From NCBI GenBank assembly GCA_910574715.1, contig CAJTCH010000007.1:84767-148766 (forward strand): a DNA stretch of 64,000 bases. Direction: 5' to 3'. Below are positions 33,047 to 41,595 of this stretch, piece by piece. The stretch comes from Lachnospiraceae bacterium. GTDB lineage: Bacteria > Bacillota > Clostridia > Lachnospirales > Lachnospiraceae. The notes under the pieces were generated by a model. That model worked only from the letters and a program-made list of their open reading frames with translations. It ran no database searches and was not told where the DNA came from. Every line of letters starts with the position of its first letter. The stretch's first letter is position 1. The translations under genes and the position numbers were made by a program.

Positions 33047-36000
33047 TGGGCGTAGCATGGACGAAAGAACAGCGGCAGGTCATCGAATTAAGAGACAGGA
33101 ATATCCTGGTGTCGGCGGCGGCAGGTTCCGGGAAGACGGCAGTTCTGGTGGAGCGCATCATTGCGATGCTGACTTCAGGAACCCATCCTGTGGATGTGGA
33201 TCATCTGCTGATCGTAACATTTACAGAGGCGGCGGCGGCAGAGATGAAGGAGCGTATCCGCAATGCCATAGAGCGTAAGCTTGAGGAGGAACCGGATAAC
33301 GAACACTTAAAGCAGCAGGCGACGCTGATCCACAATGCCCGGATCACCACGATCCACAGCTTCTGTCTGTCTGTGGTCAGGGATCATTTTCATGCCATCG
33401 ATATTGATCCGGGCTTCCGTGTGGGCGAAGAGGGTGAATTGAAGCTGCTTAGGCAGGATGTGCTAAGAGAGGTATTAGAGGAGAAGTATCAGCAGAAAGA
33501 GCAGCGTTTTCTTGATTTTACCCTTGCATACGGAAGTGGGAGGAATGATAAGAAGATCGAAGAGCTGATCCTTAAGATCTATGAATACTCCCGGAGCTAT
33601 CCGGATGCCGATAGATGGATCCGGGATTGTGTGAGGTCTTATCAGATCGATACGCTTGAAGAGCTTAAGGCAAGCGATTCTATACGGCTGATCATGAAGA
33701 ACACGGCGGGATATCTTAAGGAAGCGGCAGAGCTTATAGAGGCCGGGATCGCCCTCTGTCAGGAAGCGGACGGACCTGCGGTTTATGAAACGGCGCTCTT
33801 TAAGGATCAGCAGATTATAGAGAAGCTGATATCTGTCAGTGATTTTGAGGAAATGTGCAGGGCGGCGGCTAAGATTTCCTGGGTGCGGCTTGCGGCAAAC
33901 CGGGATAAGACGGTATCGGAGGAGAAAGTGGCCGGGGTTAAGGCAATACGGGATGAAGTGAAGGGGATCGTGAAAGATCTGGCGGAGCAGTATTTCTATC
34001 AGGATGCGGAAGGGATGCTTCTGGATATCCAGGCGTGCCGTCCGGCGATGGAAGAGCTTGCCGGATTGGTGCAGGCGTTCTCACAGAGATTCGAGGAGAA
34101 GAAGCGCGCCCGGAATATGATAGATTTCTCCGATATGGAGCAGTATGCGCTCAGGATCCTGACAGAAAGAGGCGAAGACGGGGAAGGCTTTGTACCGTCT
34201 GCGGCGGCGAAGGAATACCAGGAACAGTTTCAGGAGATCATGATCGATGAATACCAGGACAGCAACCTGATACAAGAGACGATCCTTACCAGTATCTCTA
34301 CGGTATCTAAGGGGCGCTATAATATCTTCATGGTGGGGGATGTGAAGCAGAGTATCTACCGGTTCCGCCTGTCAAGGCCGGAGCTTTTCATGGAGAAGTT
34401 TCATACATATGCGCTGCCGGAGGAAGATAAACCGGGAGATGAGACCGGTTCCGGCGCCTTGGAGTCTGAGAAGGCTGCGCCGGCAGAACAGCGTATTGAC
34501 CTGCATAAGAACTTCCGCAGCAGACGGGAGGTTCTTGACAGTGTGAATCATATCTTCCGGCAGATCATGACCCGTGAGCTTGGCGGGATCGCCTATGACG
34601 ACCAGGCGGCGCTGTACGTGGGGGCGGATTATAAAGAAGGTGAGAATCTTGAGACGGAGGTGCTGATCATTGACAGCGATGTGAATGAGCAGGAGGAAGC
34701 CGCCCGGAATCCGGAGGGAGGGAAGACTTCCGGAGGGATCGGCGAACGGGAATTGGAAGCCAGGGCGATCGCTGCCCGGATCCGGGAACTTAGGTCGCAT
34801 CATCAGGTGATCGATAAGAAGACGGGAGAGTTCCGGCCGGTCCGCTATTCGGATATCGTGATCCTCACAAGGAGTGTGGAAGGCTTCGCCGATCTATTTA
34901 CCGAGGTGCTGAACCGGGAAGGAATTCCGGCTTACGCGGGAACGCGGGAAGGATATTTTGCGACACAGGAGATCGGGGTGCTGCTTGACTATCTGCGGGT
35001 TCTTGATAACCAAAGGCAGGATATCCCGTTGGCAGCGGTACTGGCCTCATCCTTTGGCGGATTGACGGAAGAAGAGCTGGCGGTGATCAGGGCAGAGTAC
35101 AGGGGGCTTCCCTTCTGTCAGGCTGTTTTAAGCTACCGCGCAGAGGGGAAGGATCCGGCGGTCCGGGGGAAATTGGAAGCTTGTCTGGGACAGATAGACA
35201 GGTTTCGGAGGATCGTTCCCTATACGCCGATGCACGAGCTTCTGTGGAAGATCTTGGAAGAGACGGGATACGGGGACCTGACTGCCGCCATGCCGGGCGG
35301 CCGGCAGAGGAAGGCGAACCTGGATATGCTGGTGGAGAAAGCGAGGAGTTTTGAGGCGGCCAGCTATAAGGGGCTGTTTCATTTCGTGCGCTATATCGAG
35401 CAGCTTCAGAAGTATAATGTGGACTACGGAGAGGCAAGCATAGAGGATGAGCAGTCGGATACCGTGCGCATCATGACCATCCACAAGAGCAAAGGACTGG
35501 AATTCCCGGTTGTATTCGCTTCGGGAATGGGGAAACGCTTCAATATGCAGGATGCGAGAAGCAGCGTCATCCTCCACTCCAGGATGGGAGCGGGGCTGGA
35601 TGCCATTGATATTGAGAAGAGAACCAAGAGTCCCAGTATTATCAAGAAAGCCATGCAGAAGGAAGAGGTGCTGGATAGTCTTGGGGAAGAGCTGCGGGTG
35701 CTGTATGTAGCATTTACCAGGGCGAAGGAGAAATTGATCATTACAGGGACCATATCGAATCTGGAGAAAAAATGGGCCGGATATGAGATGGTAAGGAACC
35801 GCAAGGAGGAAGCGCTGTCATTTGGGCGGCTGAGTAAAGCGGTCACATACTGGGACTGGATTCTTCCTGCGCTTATGAGGGTGAAGGAAGACGTACCGAT
35901 CGTAAGGAAAGTTCTGACTTTCGAGGATATCGTGCGGGAAGAGGTGACGGAGGAGACGGCAGGCAGGCTTCACCGGGCGGCTCTGGAAAATTGGGATTCG

Positions 36001-36747
36001 GACAGAGTCTATGATACGGAGATGAATCAGAGTATCGAAAGGCAGTTTGCCTATCGTTACCCTTATGAGGACAGCAGGAATCAGAAGCTTAAGTTTACGG
36101 TGTCTGAGCTTAAGAAACGGATCTATTTATTGGAATCCTTAGGGGAGGAATCCTTGGAAAACGGTGAGACACCTTACGAGGAGCCGGATGTAGTGCCGCT
36201 GATCCCGAGATTCCTGCAGGAAGAGGAAGAGCTTACCGGCGCCTCAAGAGGTACAGCGTACCACAGGCTGATGGAGCTTCTTGACTTCTCTCTGGAATAT
36301 GACGCGGATGATCTGAGCGCCGCGGCAGAGGCATTCAAAGAAGCAGGAAAGATGAGCCGGGAGATGGCGGACTGTATCCGGACAGAGGATATCCTTCGCT
36401 TTCTTAAGAGCTCTGCAGGCCAAAGGATGAAGGAGGCGGCGAAGAAGGGGAAGCTATGGAAGGAGCAGCCCTTTGTCCTTGGCGTGGATGCAAGGGAGAT
36501 CTATCCTGAGGAACAGGAGGGAGAGCTGATCCTGGTACAGGGGATCATCGACGTGTATTTTGAAGAGGAGGACGGTCTTGTGGTGCTGGATTACAAGACG
36601 GATAAGGTCTTCCGGGCAGAAGAACTGGCGGAGAAATATCATGCCCAGCTTGATTATTATGGAAAGGCGTTGGAACAGATGACAGAGAAGAAGATAAAGG
36701 AGAAGATCATCTATTCATTTACGATCGGACAGGAGGTAGAGGTGTAA
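33043..36747 (+). CDS. addA: ATP-dependent helicase/nuclease subunit A
   Basis: This is a 1234-residue UvrD/Rep-type helicase with a C-terminal nuclease, the motor of the AddAB complex. Motif I is AAAGSGKTAVLVERI (22-36), motif II IDEYQDSN, motif III VGDVKQSIYRFR, motif V TIHKSKGLEFPVVF, and motif VI LYVAFTRAKEKLIITG. The nuclease core is VQGIIDVYFEE with VVLDYKTDKV. Translationally coupled to addB (ATG 33043 inside its last codons). Length and motifs are normal for the family. Confidence 0.96.
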   Translation: MMGVAWTKEQRQVIELRDRNILVSAAAGSGKTAVLVERIIAMLTSGTHPVDVDHLLIVTFTEAAAAEMKERIRNAIERKLEEEPDNEHLKQQATLIHNARITTIHSFCLSVVRDHFHAIDIDPGFRVGEEGELKLLRQDVLREVLEEKYQQKEQRFLDFTLAYGSGRNDKKIEELILKIYEYSRSYPDADRWIRDCVRSYQIDTLEELKASDSIRLIMKNTAGYLKEAAELIEAGIALCQEADGPAVYETALFKDQQIIEKLISVSDFEEMCRAAAKISWVRLAANRDKTVSEEKVAGVKAIRDEVKGIVKDLAEQYFYQDAEGMLLDIQACRPAMEELAGLVQAFSQRFEEKKRARNMIDFSDMEQYALRILTERGEDGEGFVPSAAAKEYQEQFQEIMIDEYQDSNLIQETILTSISTVSKGRYNIFMVGDVKQSIYRFRLSRPELFMEKFHTYALPEEDKPGDETGSGALESEKAAPAEQRIDLHKNFRSRREVLDSVNHIFRQIMTRELGGIAYDDQAALYVGADYKEGENLETEVLIIDSDVNEQEEAARNPEGGKTSGGIGERELEARAIAARIRELRSHHQVIDKKTGEFRPVRYSDIVILTRSVEGFADLFTEVLNREGIPAYAGTREGYFATQEIGVLLDYLRVLDNQRQDIPLAAVLASSFGGLTEEELAVIRAEYRGLPFCQAVLSYRAEGKDPAVRGKLEACLGQIDRFRRIVPYTPMHELLWKILEETGYGDLTAAMPGGRQRKANLDMLVEKARSFEAASYKGLFHFVRYIEQLQKYNVDYGEASIEDEQSDTVRIMTIHKSKGLEFPVVFASGMGKRFNMQDARSSVILHSRMGAGLDAIDIEKRTKSPSIIKKAMQKEEVLDSLGEELRVLYVAFTRAKEKLIITGTISNLEKKWAGYEMVRNRKEEALSFGRLSKAVTYWDWILPALMRVKEDVPIVRKVLTFEDIVREEVTEETAGRLHRAALENWDSDRVYDTEMNQSIERQFAYRYPYEDSRNQKLKFTVSELKKRIYLLESLGEESLENGETPYEEPDVVPLIPRFLQEEEELTGASRGTAYHRLMELLDFSLEYDADDLSAAAEAFKEAGKMSREMADCIRTEDILRFLKSSAGQRMKEAAKKGKLWKEQPFVLGVDAREIYPEEQEGELILVQGIIDVYFEEEDGLVVLDYKTDKVFRAEELAEKYHAQLDYYGKALEQMTEKKIKEKIIYSFTIGQEVEV

Positions 36748-36749
36748 GA

Positions 36750-37013
36750 ATGAGTATTGGAGGAATGTATCTAGCCGTGATAAATGCCGTTGGTTTTGGG
36801 ATATTTGGATATGATAAATGGTGCGCGGTGCACCACCAGTGGAGAGTGCCGGAGAAGACGCTGATCGCGGCTGCATTGCTTGGAGGAAGCGTAGGCGCAT
36901 ATGCCGGAATGAAGGTATTCCGGCATAAGACGCGCCATCCGAAGTTCAGCGTGGGGCTTCCGGTGATCCTGGCGGCGCAGTGCGCGGCGGCCGTGATGCT
37001 CCGCTTTTTATGA
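36750..37013 (+). CDS. DUF1294 family membrane protein
   Basis: This small 87-residue protein has about three membrane helices and the DUF1294 pattern: NAVGFGIFGYDKWCA early, RVPEKTLIAAALLGGSVGAYAGM in the middle, HKTRHPKFSVGLPVILAAQ near the end. Function unknown. ATG 36750 starts two bases after the addA stop codon, with GGAGGTAGAGG just before it in the end of addA, so it is co-transcribed with addBA. Confidence 0.85.
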   Translation: MSIGGMYLAVINAVGFGIFGYDKWCAVHHQWRVPEKTLIAAALLGGSVGAYAGMKVFRHKTRHPKFSVGLPVILAAQCAAAVMLRFL

Positions 37014-37054
37014 TAACGTGATAACGGCGCATGATGGACGGAATCATGCTGCCG

Positions 37055-37927
37055 TCAGTCGGAGGTGTGCTGTTCGCCGGCGGAAGCCAGGGTAGAGTAG
37101 AAGACTACTCCCATGATGATCACGCCGCCGATAAGCTCTCTTAGGCCGGGGACTTCCTTAAGGATTACAAGCGCCGCCAGGATCCCGTATACGGATTCCA
37201 GACTGGATATGATTCCTGCCGTCTGTACCTTCACGTGCTTAAGGCCGCTGATGAATAAGGAGTGAGATCCCGCGGTGAATGCGATACCAAGGATCAGAAG
37301 TCCTGCGATGTCTCTTGCGGTGAACGCGGGAAGGAGGATAAAAAGCGCAGGGAACAGCACGAGGGCGGCGGTTCCCTGCTCGTACAGCGATACCAGCGTC
37401 CCGGGATATTTGCCTGAGAATCTCCGGTTCATCAGGGACAGCAGCGCATATGACAGGCTTCCGATCATTCCCCAGATCACGCCCTGCGTCATGGAGTTGT
37501 CAAGATGGAACTCCGGCACGATCAGCATTACTCCTGCCAGCATGATAAGTGCGCAGACCACATCTGATTTCTGTAATTTCTCATGATAAAAATAAGGCTC
37601 CAAAAAGGTTACAAACAGCGGATAGGTCGAGAAGGTCAGGGTTCCCACGGCCACGGTCGCAACCTGTATGGACTGCATGAAGGTTGTCCAGTGGATCGCT
37701 AAGAGGATCCCTGCCGATGCAAGGAGAAGATAATCTCTCCGGCTGTTTAATGTGATGGACTGTCTCCGCGCCTTTAATAATATGAATAAAAATATGGAAG
37801 AGAAGACGACTCTTCCCCAGGCGATCACGATCGCCGGCTGTCCGACCAGCTTTGCGAACAAACCTGATAAGCCGAATCCAAGTACGGCGATATGTACGGA
37901 CAGCAGACTTTTCTTTTGTTGGTTCAT
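37055..37927 (-). CDS. DMT-superfamily transporter (EamA family)
   Basis: This is a 290-residue membrane protein with ten predicted helices in two repeated EamA halves (first about 7-140, second about 150-285), the usual design of drug/metabolite exporters. Typical pieces: AWGRVVFSSIFLFILL, LTFSTYPLFVTFLEP in the first half and SLESVYGILAALVILKE in the second. Substrate not predictable from sequence. It is transcribed alone, convergent with addBA, from a clear promoter at 37994-38022. Confidence 0.88.
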   Translation of the reverse strand: MNQQKKSLLSVHIAVLGFGLSGLFAKLVGQPAIVIAWGRVVFSSIFLFILLKARRQSITLNSRRDYLLLASAGILLAIHWTTFMQSIQVATVAVGTLTFSTYPLFVTFLEPYFYHEKLQKSDVVCALIMLAGVMLIVPEFHLDNSMTQGVIWGMIGSLSYALLSLMNRRFSGKYPGTLVSLYEQGTAALVLFPALFILLPAFTARDIAGLLILGIAFTAGSHSLFISGLKHVKVQTAGIISSLESVYGILAALVILKEVPGLRELIGGVIIMGVVFYSTLASAGEQHTSD

Positions 37928-37993
37928 ATCTTGTATTCCTCCCGAAGTATAAATATTTGAATACCTGAACGGTTATCCTGAAGCAGCGTTTTT

Positions 37994-38022
37994 ATTATAG
38001 CAGTACAGACCTTGCTTGACAA
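37994..38022 (-). promoter_or_regulatory. Promoter of the EamA transporter gene
   Basis: On the minus strand TTGTCA (38022-38017), 17 bases, TATAAT (37999-37994). The start codon is 67 bases downstream. Confidence 0.65.
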
Positions 38023-38101
38023 GGGATCGATATTGCCGCGCTGCGTCTCGTTCCTTTGTCTGCCCTGTGCCCGTACAGTTGAAAAAAGTTTATAATATAG
38101 G

Positions 38102-38132
38102 TTGACAAATCATATTATACAACATATAATAT
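38102..38132 (+). promoter_or_regulatory. PadR-operon promoter overlapped by a palindrome (candidate operator)
   Basis: TTGACA (38102-38107), 17 bases, TATAAT (38125-38130): a consensus sigma-A promoter. The arms ATATTAT (38112-38118) and ATAATAT (38126-38132) form a palindrome that covers the spacer and -10. This is where an autorepressing PadR dimer would be expected to bind. Confidence 0.7.
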
Positions 38133-38193
38133 AGACATGAAAATAATATTGCATGAATAGATATTATTATATTCTAAGTAAAGGAGTGAGTAT

Positions 38194-38517
38194 ATGGTAT
38201 TTAACACCGGAGCGGCTCTCCTTGATGCTATCGTCTTAGCGGTCGTGTCCCGGGAGAAAGAAGGAACCTATGGATATAAGATCACTCAGGATGTCAGGAC
38301 GACCATAGAAGTATCTGAATCCACCCTGTATCCAGTGCTGAGAAGGCTTCAGAAGGATGAATGCCTGGAGGTGTACGACAGGCAGATCGACGGACGGAAC
38401 CGGCGTTATTATAAGGTAACTGCAAGAGGCATGGCGCAGTTGGATCTATACCGGAGGGAATGGAAGAGCTATTCGATTAAGATCAATGAATTGTTTAAGG
38501 GAGGGGTGGCTGTATGA
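38194..38517 (+). CDS. PadR-family transcriptional regulator
   Basis: This 107-residue regulator has the PadR winged helix: LDAIVLAVVSREKEGTYGYKI, VSESTLYPVLRRLQKDECLE and YYKVTARGMAQL. It lacks a long C-terminal dimer domain, as is normal for the small PadR group. It leads an operon with a HAAS-domain protein, a DUF4097 protein and a PspC protein, an arrangement known in Firmicutes as an envelope-stress module. Its stop overlaps the next start by 4 bp. Likely autorepressor at 38102-38132. Confidence 0.92.
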   Translation: MVFNTGAALLDAIVLAVVSREKEGTYGYKITQDVRTTIEVSESTLYPVLRRLQKDECLEVYDRQIDGRNRRYYKVTARGMAQLDLYRREWKSYSIKINELFKGGVAV

Positions 38518-39272
38518 ACCGCATAGAATTTATGACAGAATTAGCCGCATTGTTACAGGATGTTCCGGCAGAGGAACGAAGAGATGCAATGAAGTTTTAT
38601 AATGATTATTTTGATGATGCCGGAGAAGAGAACGAGCAGCAGGTGATCGCTGAGCTTAGCGATCCTGCGCAGGTGGCGGCAACGATTAAGGCGGATCTTG
38701 AAGGTGCGTCTAAGGAACATGGAGAATTCACCGAGAAGGGATATACGGACTCAAGATTCGAGAATAAGAATGTGCCTGTCGGAAGAGAATACAAGGAGAG
38801 CGGACAGAAGTCGGAAGAGTACGGATACCGGAACACAGAGCAGAGCCGGAGAGAATATGACTATGAGAGAAGCGGCGAACAGACGCCGCCAAGGACGAAC
38901 GGCGCGCTTAAGATCTTTCTGATCGTCATACTTGTTCTTGTGGCGATTCCGGTCGGTATTCCGGTTGCGGCAGCAATCCTGATTACGATAGCGGCTGTAG
39001 GATTCACGATCTTGATATTGTTCTTCACACTGGTGATTGCGTCGGTTGCGATCGCGTTCGCCGGGGTGTGCGTATTCATAGCCGGGCTGGTGAGTCTGGT
39101 GCCGGAGATCGCGGTCGGTCTGGCGCTGATCGGAACGGGGCTGATCCTTACCGTTGTGGGCATAGTGCTTACCGTGGCAAGCGTAAGGGTATGTATGATC
39201 GTCCTTCCGGGGATATGCAGAGGATTCATGTGGATCGTAAGCCGGCCGTTTCAGAGAAGGGCGGTGGTGTAG
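38514..39272 (+). CDS. DUF1700/HAAS-domain membrane protein
   Basis: This is a 252-residue protein. The N-terminal helical HAAS domain (1-60; FMTELAALLQDVPAEERRDAMKFYNDYFDDA and VIAELSDPAQVAATIKADL) is the part that usually contacts the PadR partner. A charged, tyrosine-rich linker follows (about 65-130), then four or five membrane helices (about 133-240). It probably transmits an envelope signal to the PadR regulator encoded upstream. Overlaps padR by 4 bp; its stop is followed at once by the next ATG. Confidence 0.85.
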   Translation: MNRIEFMTELAALLQDVPAEERRDAMKFYNDYFDDAGEENEQQVIAELSDPAQVAATIKADLEGASKEHGEFTEKGYTDSRFENKNVPVGREYKESGQKSEEYGYRNTEQSRREYDYERSGEQTPPRTNGALKIFLIVILVLVAIPVGIPVAAAILITIAAVGFTILILFFTLVIASVAIAFAGVCVFIAGLVSLVPEIAVGLALIGTGLILTVVGIVLTVASVRVCMIVLPGICRGFMWIVSRPFQRRAVV

Positions 39273-40097
39273 ATGAGAAGAGGATGGAAGATATTCTGGA
39301 TCGTATGCGGCGCAGCTCTGGCGCTTGGTCTGGTATGCTGCGCGATTGCATTTGGAATGGGGGTTACAACAGGTATGATACATGACCGTTTCCCGTACGG
39401 GATCGGATGGCATAACGACGAATGGGAGAGCAGCAAGGAGGATTCCGGGCGGACCGCAGAGAATATCCATAAGACTTTTGACAAAGTGACAGAGATCGAT
39501 ATGGAGATCTTTGCCGGGCAAGTAAGGTTCCAGGAAGGAGAAGGCAGCGAGATCCGGGTGGATACGGATAACTTAAGCCAGAAGTTAGGATTTCGGTGTT
39601 ATCAGGAAGGCAGTGAGCTTAAGCTTACCAGCAAGAAGAAAATATACGGCGTGAATAATGTAGGCAGAGGGAGGATCACGGTTACGCTCCCCAGGGAGAT
39701 GACATTCAAGGAAGTATCCTTAAATCTGGGTGCAGGAACGCTGTATATCGAGAACATCTACACGAAGGACCTGGCGGTAGAGGTGGGAGCCGGAGAGGCG
39801 ATCGTAGACGATTTTCTGGCGGACGAAGCAGAGTTTAACTGCGGCGCAGGGACGGTCGAGGCCAGAGGAGACGTCAGAAGCCAGGCAGATCTGAAGTGCG
39901 GAGTGGGAAGTATCACGTATACCGCGTCCGGTCAGGAGGAAGAATACAACTATGATATCGAATGCGGTATCGGGGAGATCATCTGCGGAGACAGCAGTTA
40001 TTCAGGACTGGGGAGAGAGCAGAGCATTGATAACGGCGCAGCTAAAGAGATCAAGATTGAAGGCGGCGTAGGTTCTGTGATCATAGAATTTGAGTAG
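39273..40097 (+). CDS. DUF4097-family beta-helical envelope protein
   Basis: This 274-residue protein has one N-terminal membrane helix (about 8-34) and an extracytoplasmic DUF4097 domain made of short beta repeats (VSLNLGAGTLYIENI, LAVEVGAGEAIVDDF, AEFNCGAGTVEARGD, ADLKCGVGSITYTAS, IEGGVGSVIIEF), the adhesin-like or 'LiaG'-like fold. Third gene of the PadR envelope module; its ATG directly follows the stop of the DUF1700 gene. Exact role unknown. Confidence 0.85.
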   Translation: MRRGWKIFWIVCGAALALGLVCCAIAFGMGVTTGMIHDRFPYGIGWHNDEWESSKEDSGRTAENIHKTFDKVTEIDMEIFAGQVRFQEGEGSEIRVDTDNLSQKLGFRCYQEGSELKLTSKKKIYGVNNVGRGRITVTLPREMTFKEVSLNLGAGTLYIENIYTKDLAVEVGAGEAIVDDFLADEAEFNCGAGTVEARGDVRSQADLKCGVGSITYTASGQEEEYNYDIECGIGEIICGDSSYSGLGREQSIDNGAAKEIKIEGGVGSVIIEFE

Positions 40098-40109
40098 GAG
40101 GAGAAATAT

Positions 40110-40304
40110 ATGGAACCAAGGAAATTATATCGTTCAAGAGAAAACCGTATGATCTGCGGAGTATGCGGAGGCATAGCAGAATATTTTAACATAGACGCGA
40201 CATTGATCAGGCTGGTGCTGGCGATCTTCGGTTTTACCGGAACCGGGATCTTCGTCTATATCGTTGCGGCTATCATCATTCCGGACGCGCCGGGCAGATA
40301 TTAG
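40110..40304 (+). CDS. PspC-domain protein
   Basis: This 64-residue protein is essentially a single PspC domain: KLYRSRENRMICGVCGGIAEYF, then IDATLIRLVLAIFGFTGTGIFVYIVAAIIIPD with one hairpin of membrane helices. PspC proteins take part in phage-shock-type envelope stress responses. Twelve bases after the DUF4097 gene, with GGAGGAG in front, so the last gene of the PadR module. Confidence 0.92.
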   Translation: MEPRKLYRSRENRMICGVCGGIAEYFNIDATLIRLVLAIFGFTGTGIFVYIVAAIIIPDAPGRY

Positions 40305-40404
40305 ATTAAGATGTATATTCCCCTTCACTCCTGTTAATACTTAGTGAAAGAACCGTATATGGGATATCGTCCTGCGGTTCTAAAAGAGTGAAAGGGGAAT
40401 ATCC

Positions 40405-40611
40405 ATGGCAGGTAAAAAGAATAAGCCGATCCGGCTTGACGAGCTGACACAGGAAGAAAAATTAAAATACGAGATTGCTGAAGAATTAGGCCTTCTTGAC
40501 AAGGTGATGGAGGAAGGATGGAGATCCCTCTCTTCAAAGGAAACCGGGAGGATCGGAGGGCTGATGACAAAGAAGAAGAAAGAACTGAGTCAATGTCCGG
40601 ATGCACATTAA
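40405..40611 (+). CDS. Alpha/beta-type small acid-soluble spore protein
   Basis: This 68-residue protein matches the Clostridial alpha/beta SASP pattern: LKYEIAEELGLLDKV (the KYEIA motif holds the germination-protease site) and GWRSLSSKETGRIGGLMTKKKK (DNA-binding second half). Such proteins coat spore DNA and protect it. It implies that the organism belongs to a spore-forming lineage. AAAGGGG lies before ATG 40405. It is likely transcribed alone by a forespore sigma factor; I did not find a sure promoter. Confidence 0.85.
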   Translation: MAGKKNKPIRLDELTQEEKLKYEIAEELGLLDKVMEEGWRSLSSKETGRIGGLMTKKKKELSQCPDAH

Positions 40612-40727
40612 AAGTAACGAAATTATTACGAATATTAATTAGTATGAACATTTAACGATAAAGGTTGAAAAGAAAAGGTCCATTTGCTATAATCGAAAAA
40701 CTGGAAAATTCATTTACGGGTGAGGAT

Positions 40728-41399
40728 ATGGACAGTAAGATTAGCGTTTTGGATATTGATATAGATAATTGTTCAGCAAAAGAAGCTATGAAGAAGACCA
40801 TGGAATACATGGGAACGGAACCGGTGAATATCGTAGAGATGGCAACGGTGGGCGGACTGATGCAGATGGACAGTATGCAGCAGCTCAAGGAAGATATATG
40901 CAGATTTGATCTGATCCTGGCGGGAGATAAGACGATCCTGGAAGCGGCGGATATCACGGATAGGAAGCACCTTCAGGAGACGGAAGGCCGTGTCTTTCTT
41001 AAGATGTTCATGAGGTATCTGCATAAGAACCACAAGAGGATCTATCTTCTGGTAGAATCCGAGGCTGAGGGTCAGGCGATCTTCGATTATCTGCAGAAGA
41101 ATTATTACGGGCTGCAGGTCGTAGGGCTTGCGAAGGTATCTGCCAGTAACCGGGCGGACGATATGTTGGTGAATGATATCAACGGCGGGGAAGTGGATTG
41201 TATCCTCGCGGCGCTGGCGTCTCCGCTGCAAGAAGAATTTATCTTGAAGAACAAGAGCCTTCTGGATGCCCGGCTGTGGCTCGGCCTTGGGAAAGAGAAC
41301 ATACCGGTAGGGAAGAACGGCGCGGGACAGGGAAGGATCGCCCAGTTTTTTGTCCGGCATATTTTTAAAAAAGAGATTGAGAAGAGCAAGCGCAGATGA
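40728..41399 (+). CDS. WecB/TagA/CpsF-family glycosyltransferase
   Basis: This 223-residue protein belongs to the WecG/TagA/CpsF family that transfers N-acetylmannosamine-type sugars onto lipid-linked precursors of wall polymers. Seen: VNIVEMATVGGLMQMDSM near the start, FDLILAGDKTILEAADI, KRIYLLVESEAEGQAIFDYLQKNY, and GGEVDCILAALASPLQEEFI. Some family signatures (the usual D-G-x-G and P-x-Q-E motifs) are changed here to AGDKTI and SPLQEEF, so it is a divergent member, perhaps regulatory. ATG 40728 has GGGTGAGG just upstream; a TTG at 40665 would add 21 residues. Confidence 0.7.
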   Translation: MDSKISVLDIDIDNCSAKEAMKKTMEYMGTEPVNIVEMATVGGLMQMDSMQQLKEDICRFDLILAGDKTILEAADITDRKHLQETEGRVFLKMFMRYLHKNHKRIYLLVESEAEGQAIFDYLQKNYYGLQVVGLAKVSASNRADDMLVNDINGGEVDCILAALASPLQEEFILKNKSLLDARLWLGLGKENIPVGKNGAGQGRIAQFFVRHIFKKEIEKSKRR

Positions 41400-41450
41400 T
41401 TTTTCGTCACTATGTACATGGCTGTAAATCAAATGAAATTCTTAAAAATT

Positions 41451-41493
41451 GAGGAAATCAACAAAAAAGTATGATTTCCTCTTTATTTTTTTG
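41451..41493 (+). terminator. Intrinsic terminator after the glycosyltransferase gene
   Basis: GAGGAAATCA (41451-41460) and TGATTTCCTC (41472-41481) pair perfectly over ten bases, followed by TTTATTTTTTT. Confidence 0.85.
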
Positions 41494-41595
41494 TCTATAT
41501 ATATTAATATAGAGTCTAGCGGTATGCATTTTAACCAGACAGTCCCTTTTTTTGTTGTGAATTATGCATATTGAAATGAGGGGAGGATATAGAAT

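Noticed and set aside
37024..37055. Hairpin between the DUF1294 and EamA genes as terminator
   Set aside because: ACGGC-CATGAT / ATCATG-GCCGT pairing exists, but no T-run follows on either strand.
38751..39521. 256-codon minus-strand frame across the DUF1700 and DUF4097 genes
   Set aside because: Tyr/Arg/His-rich mirror translation; the plus-strand operon has good starts and families.
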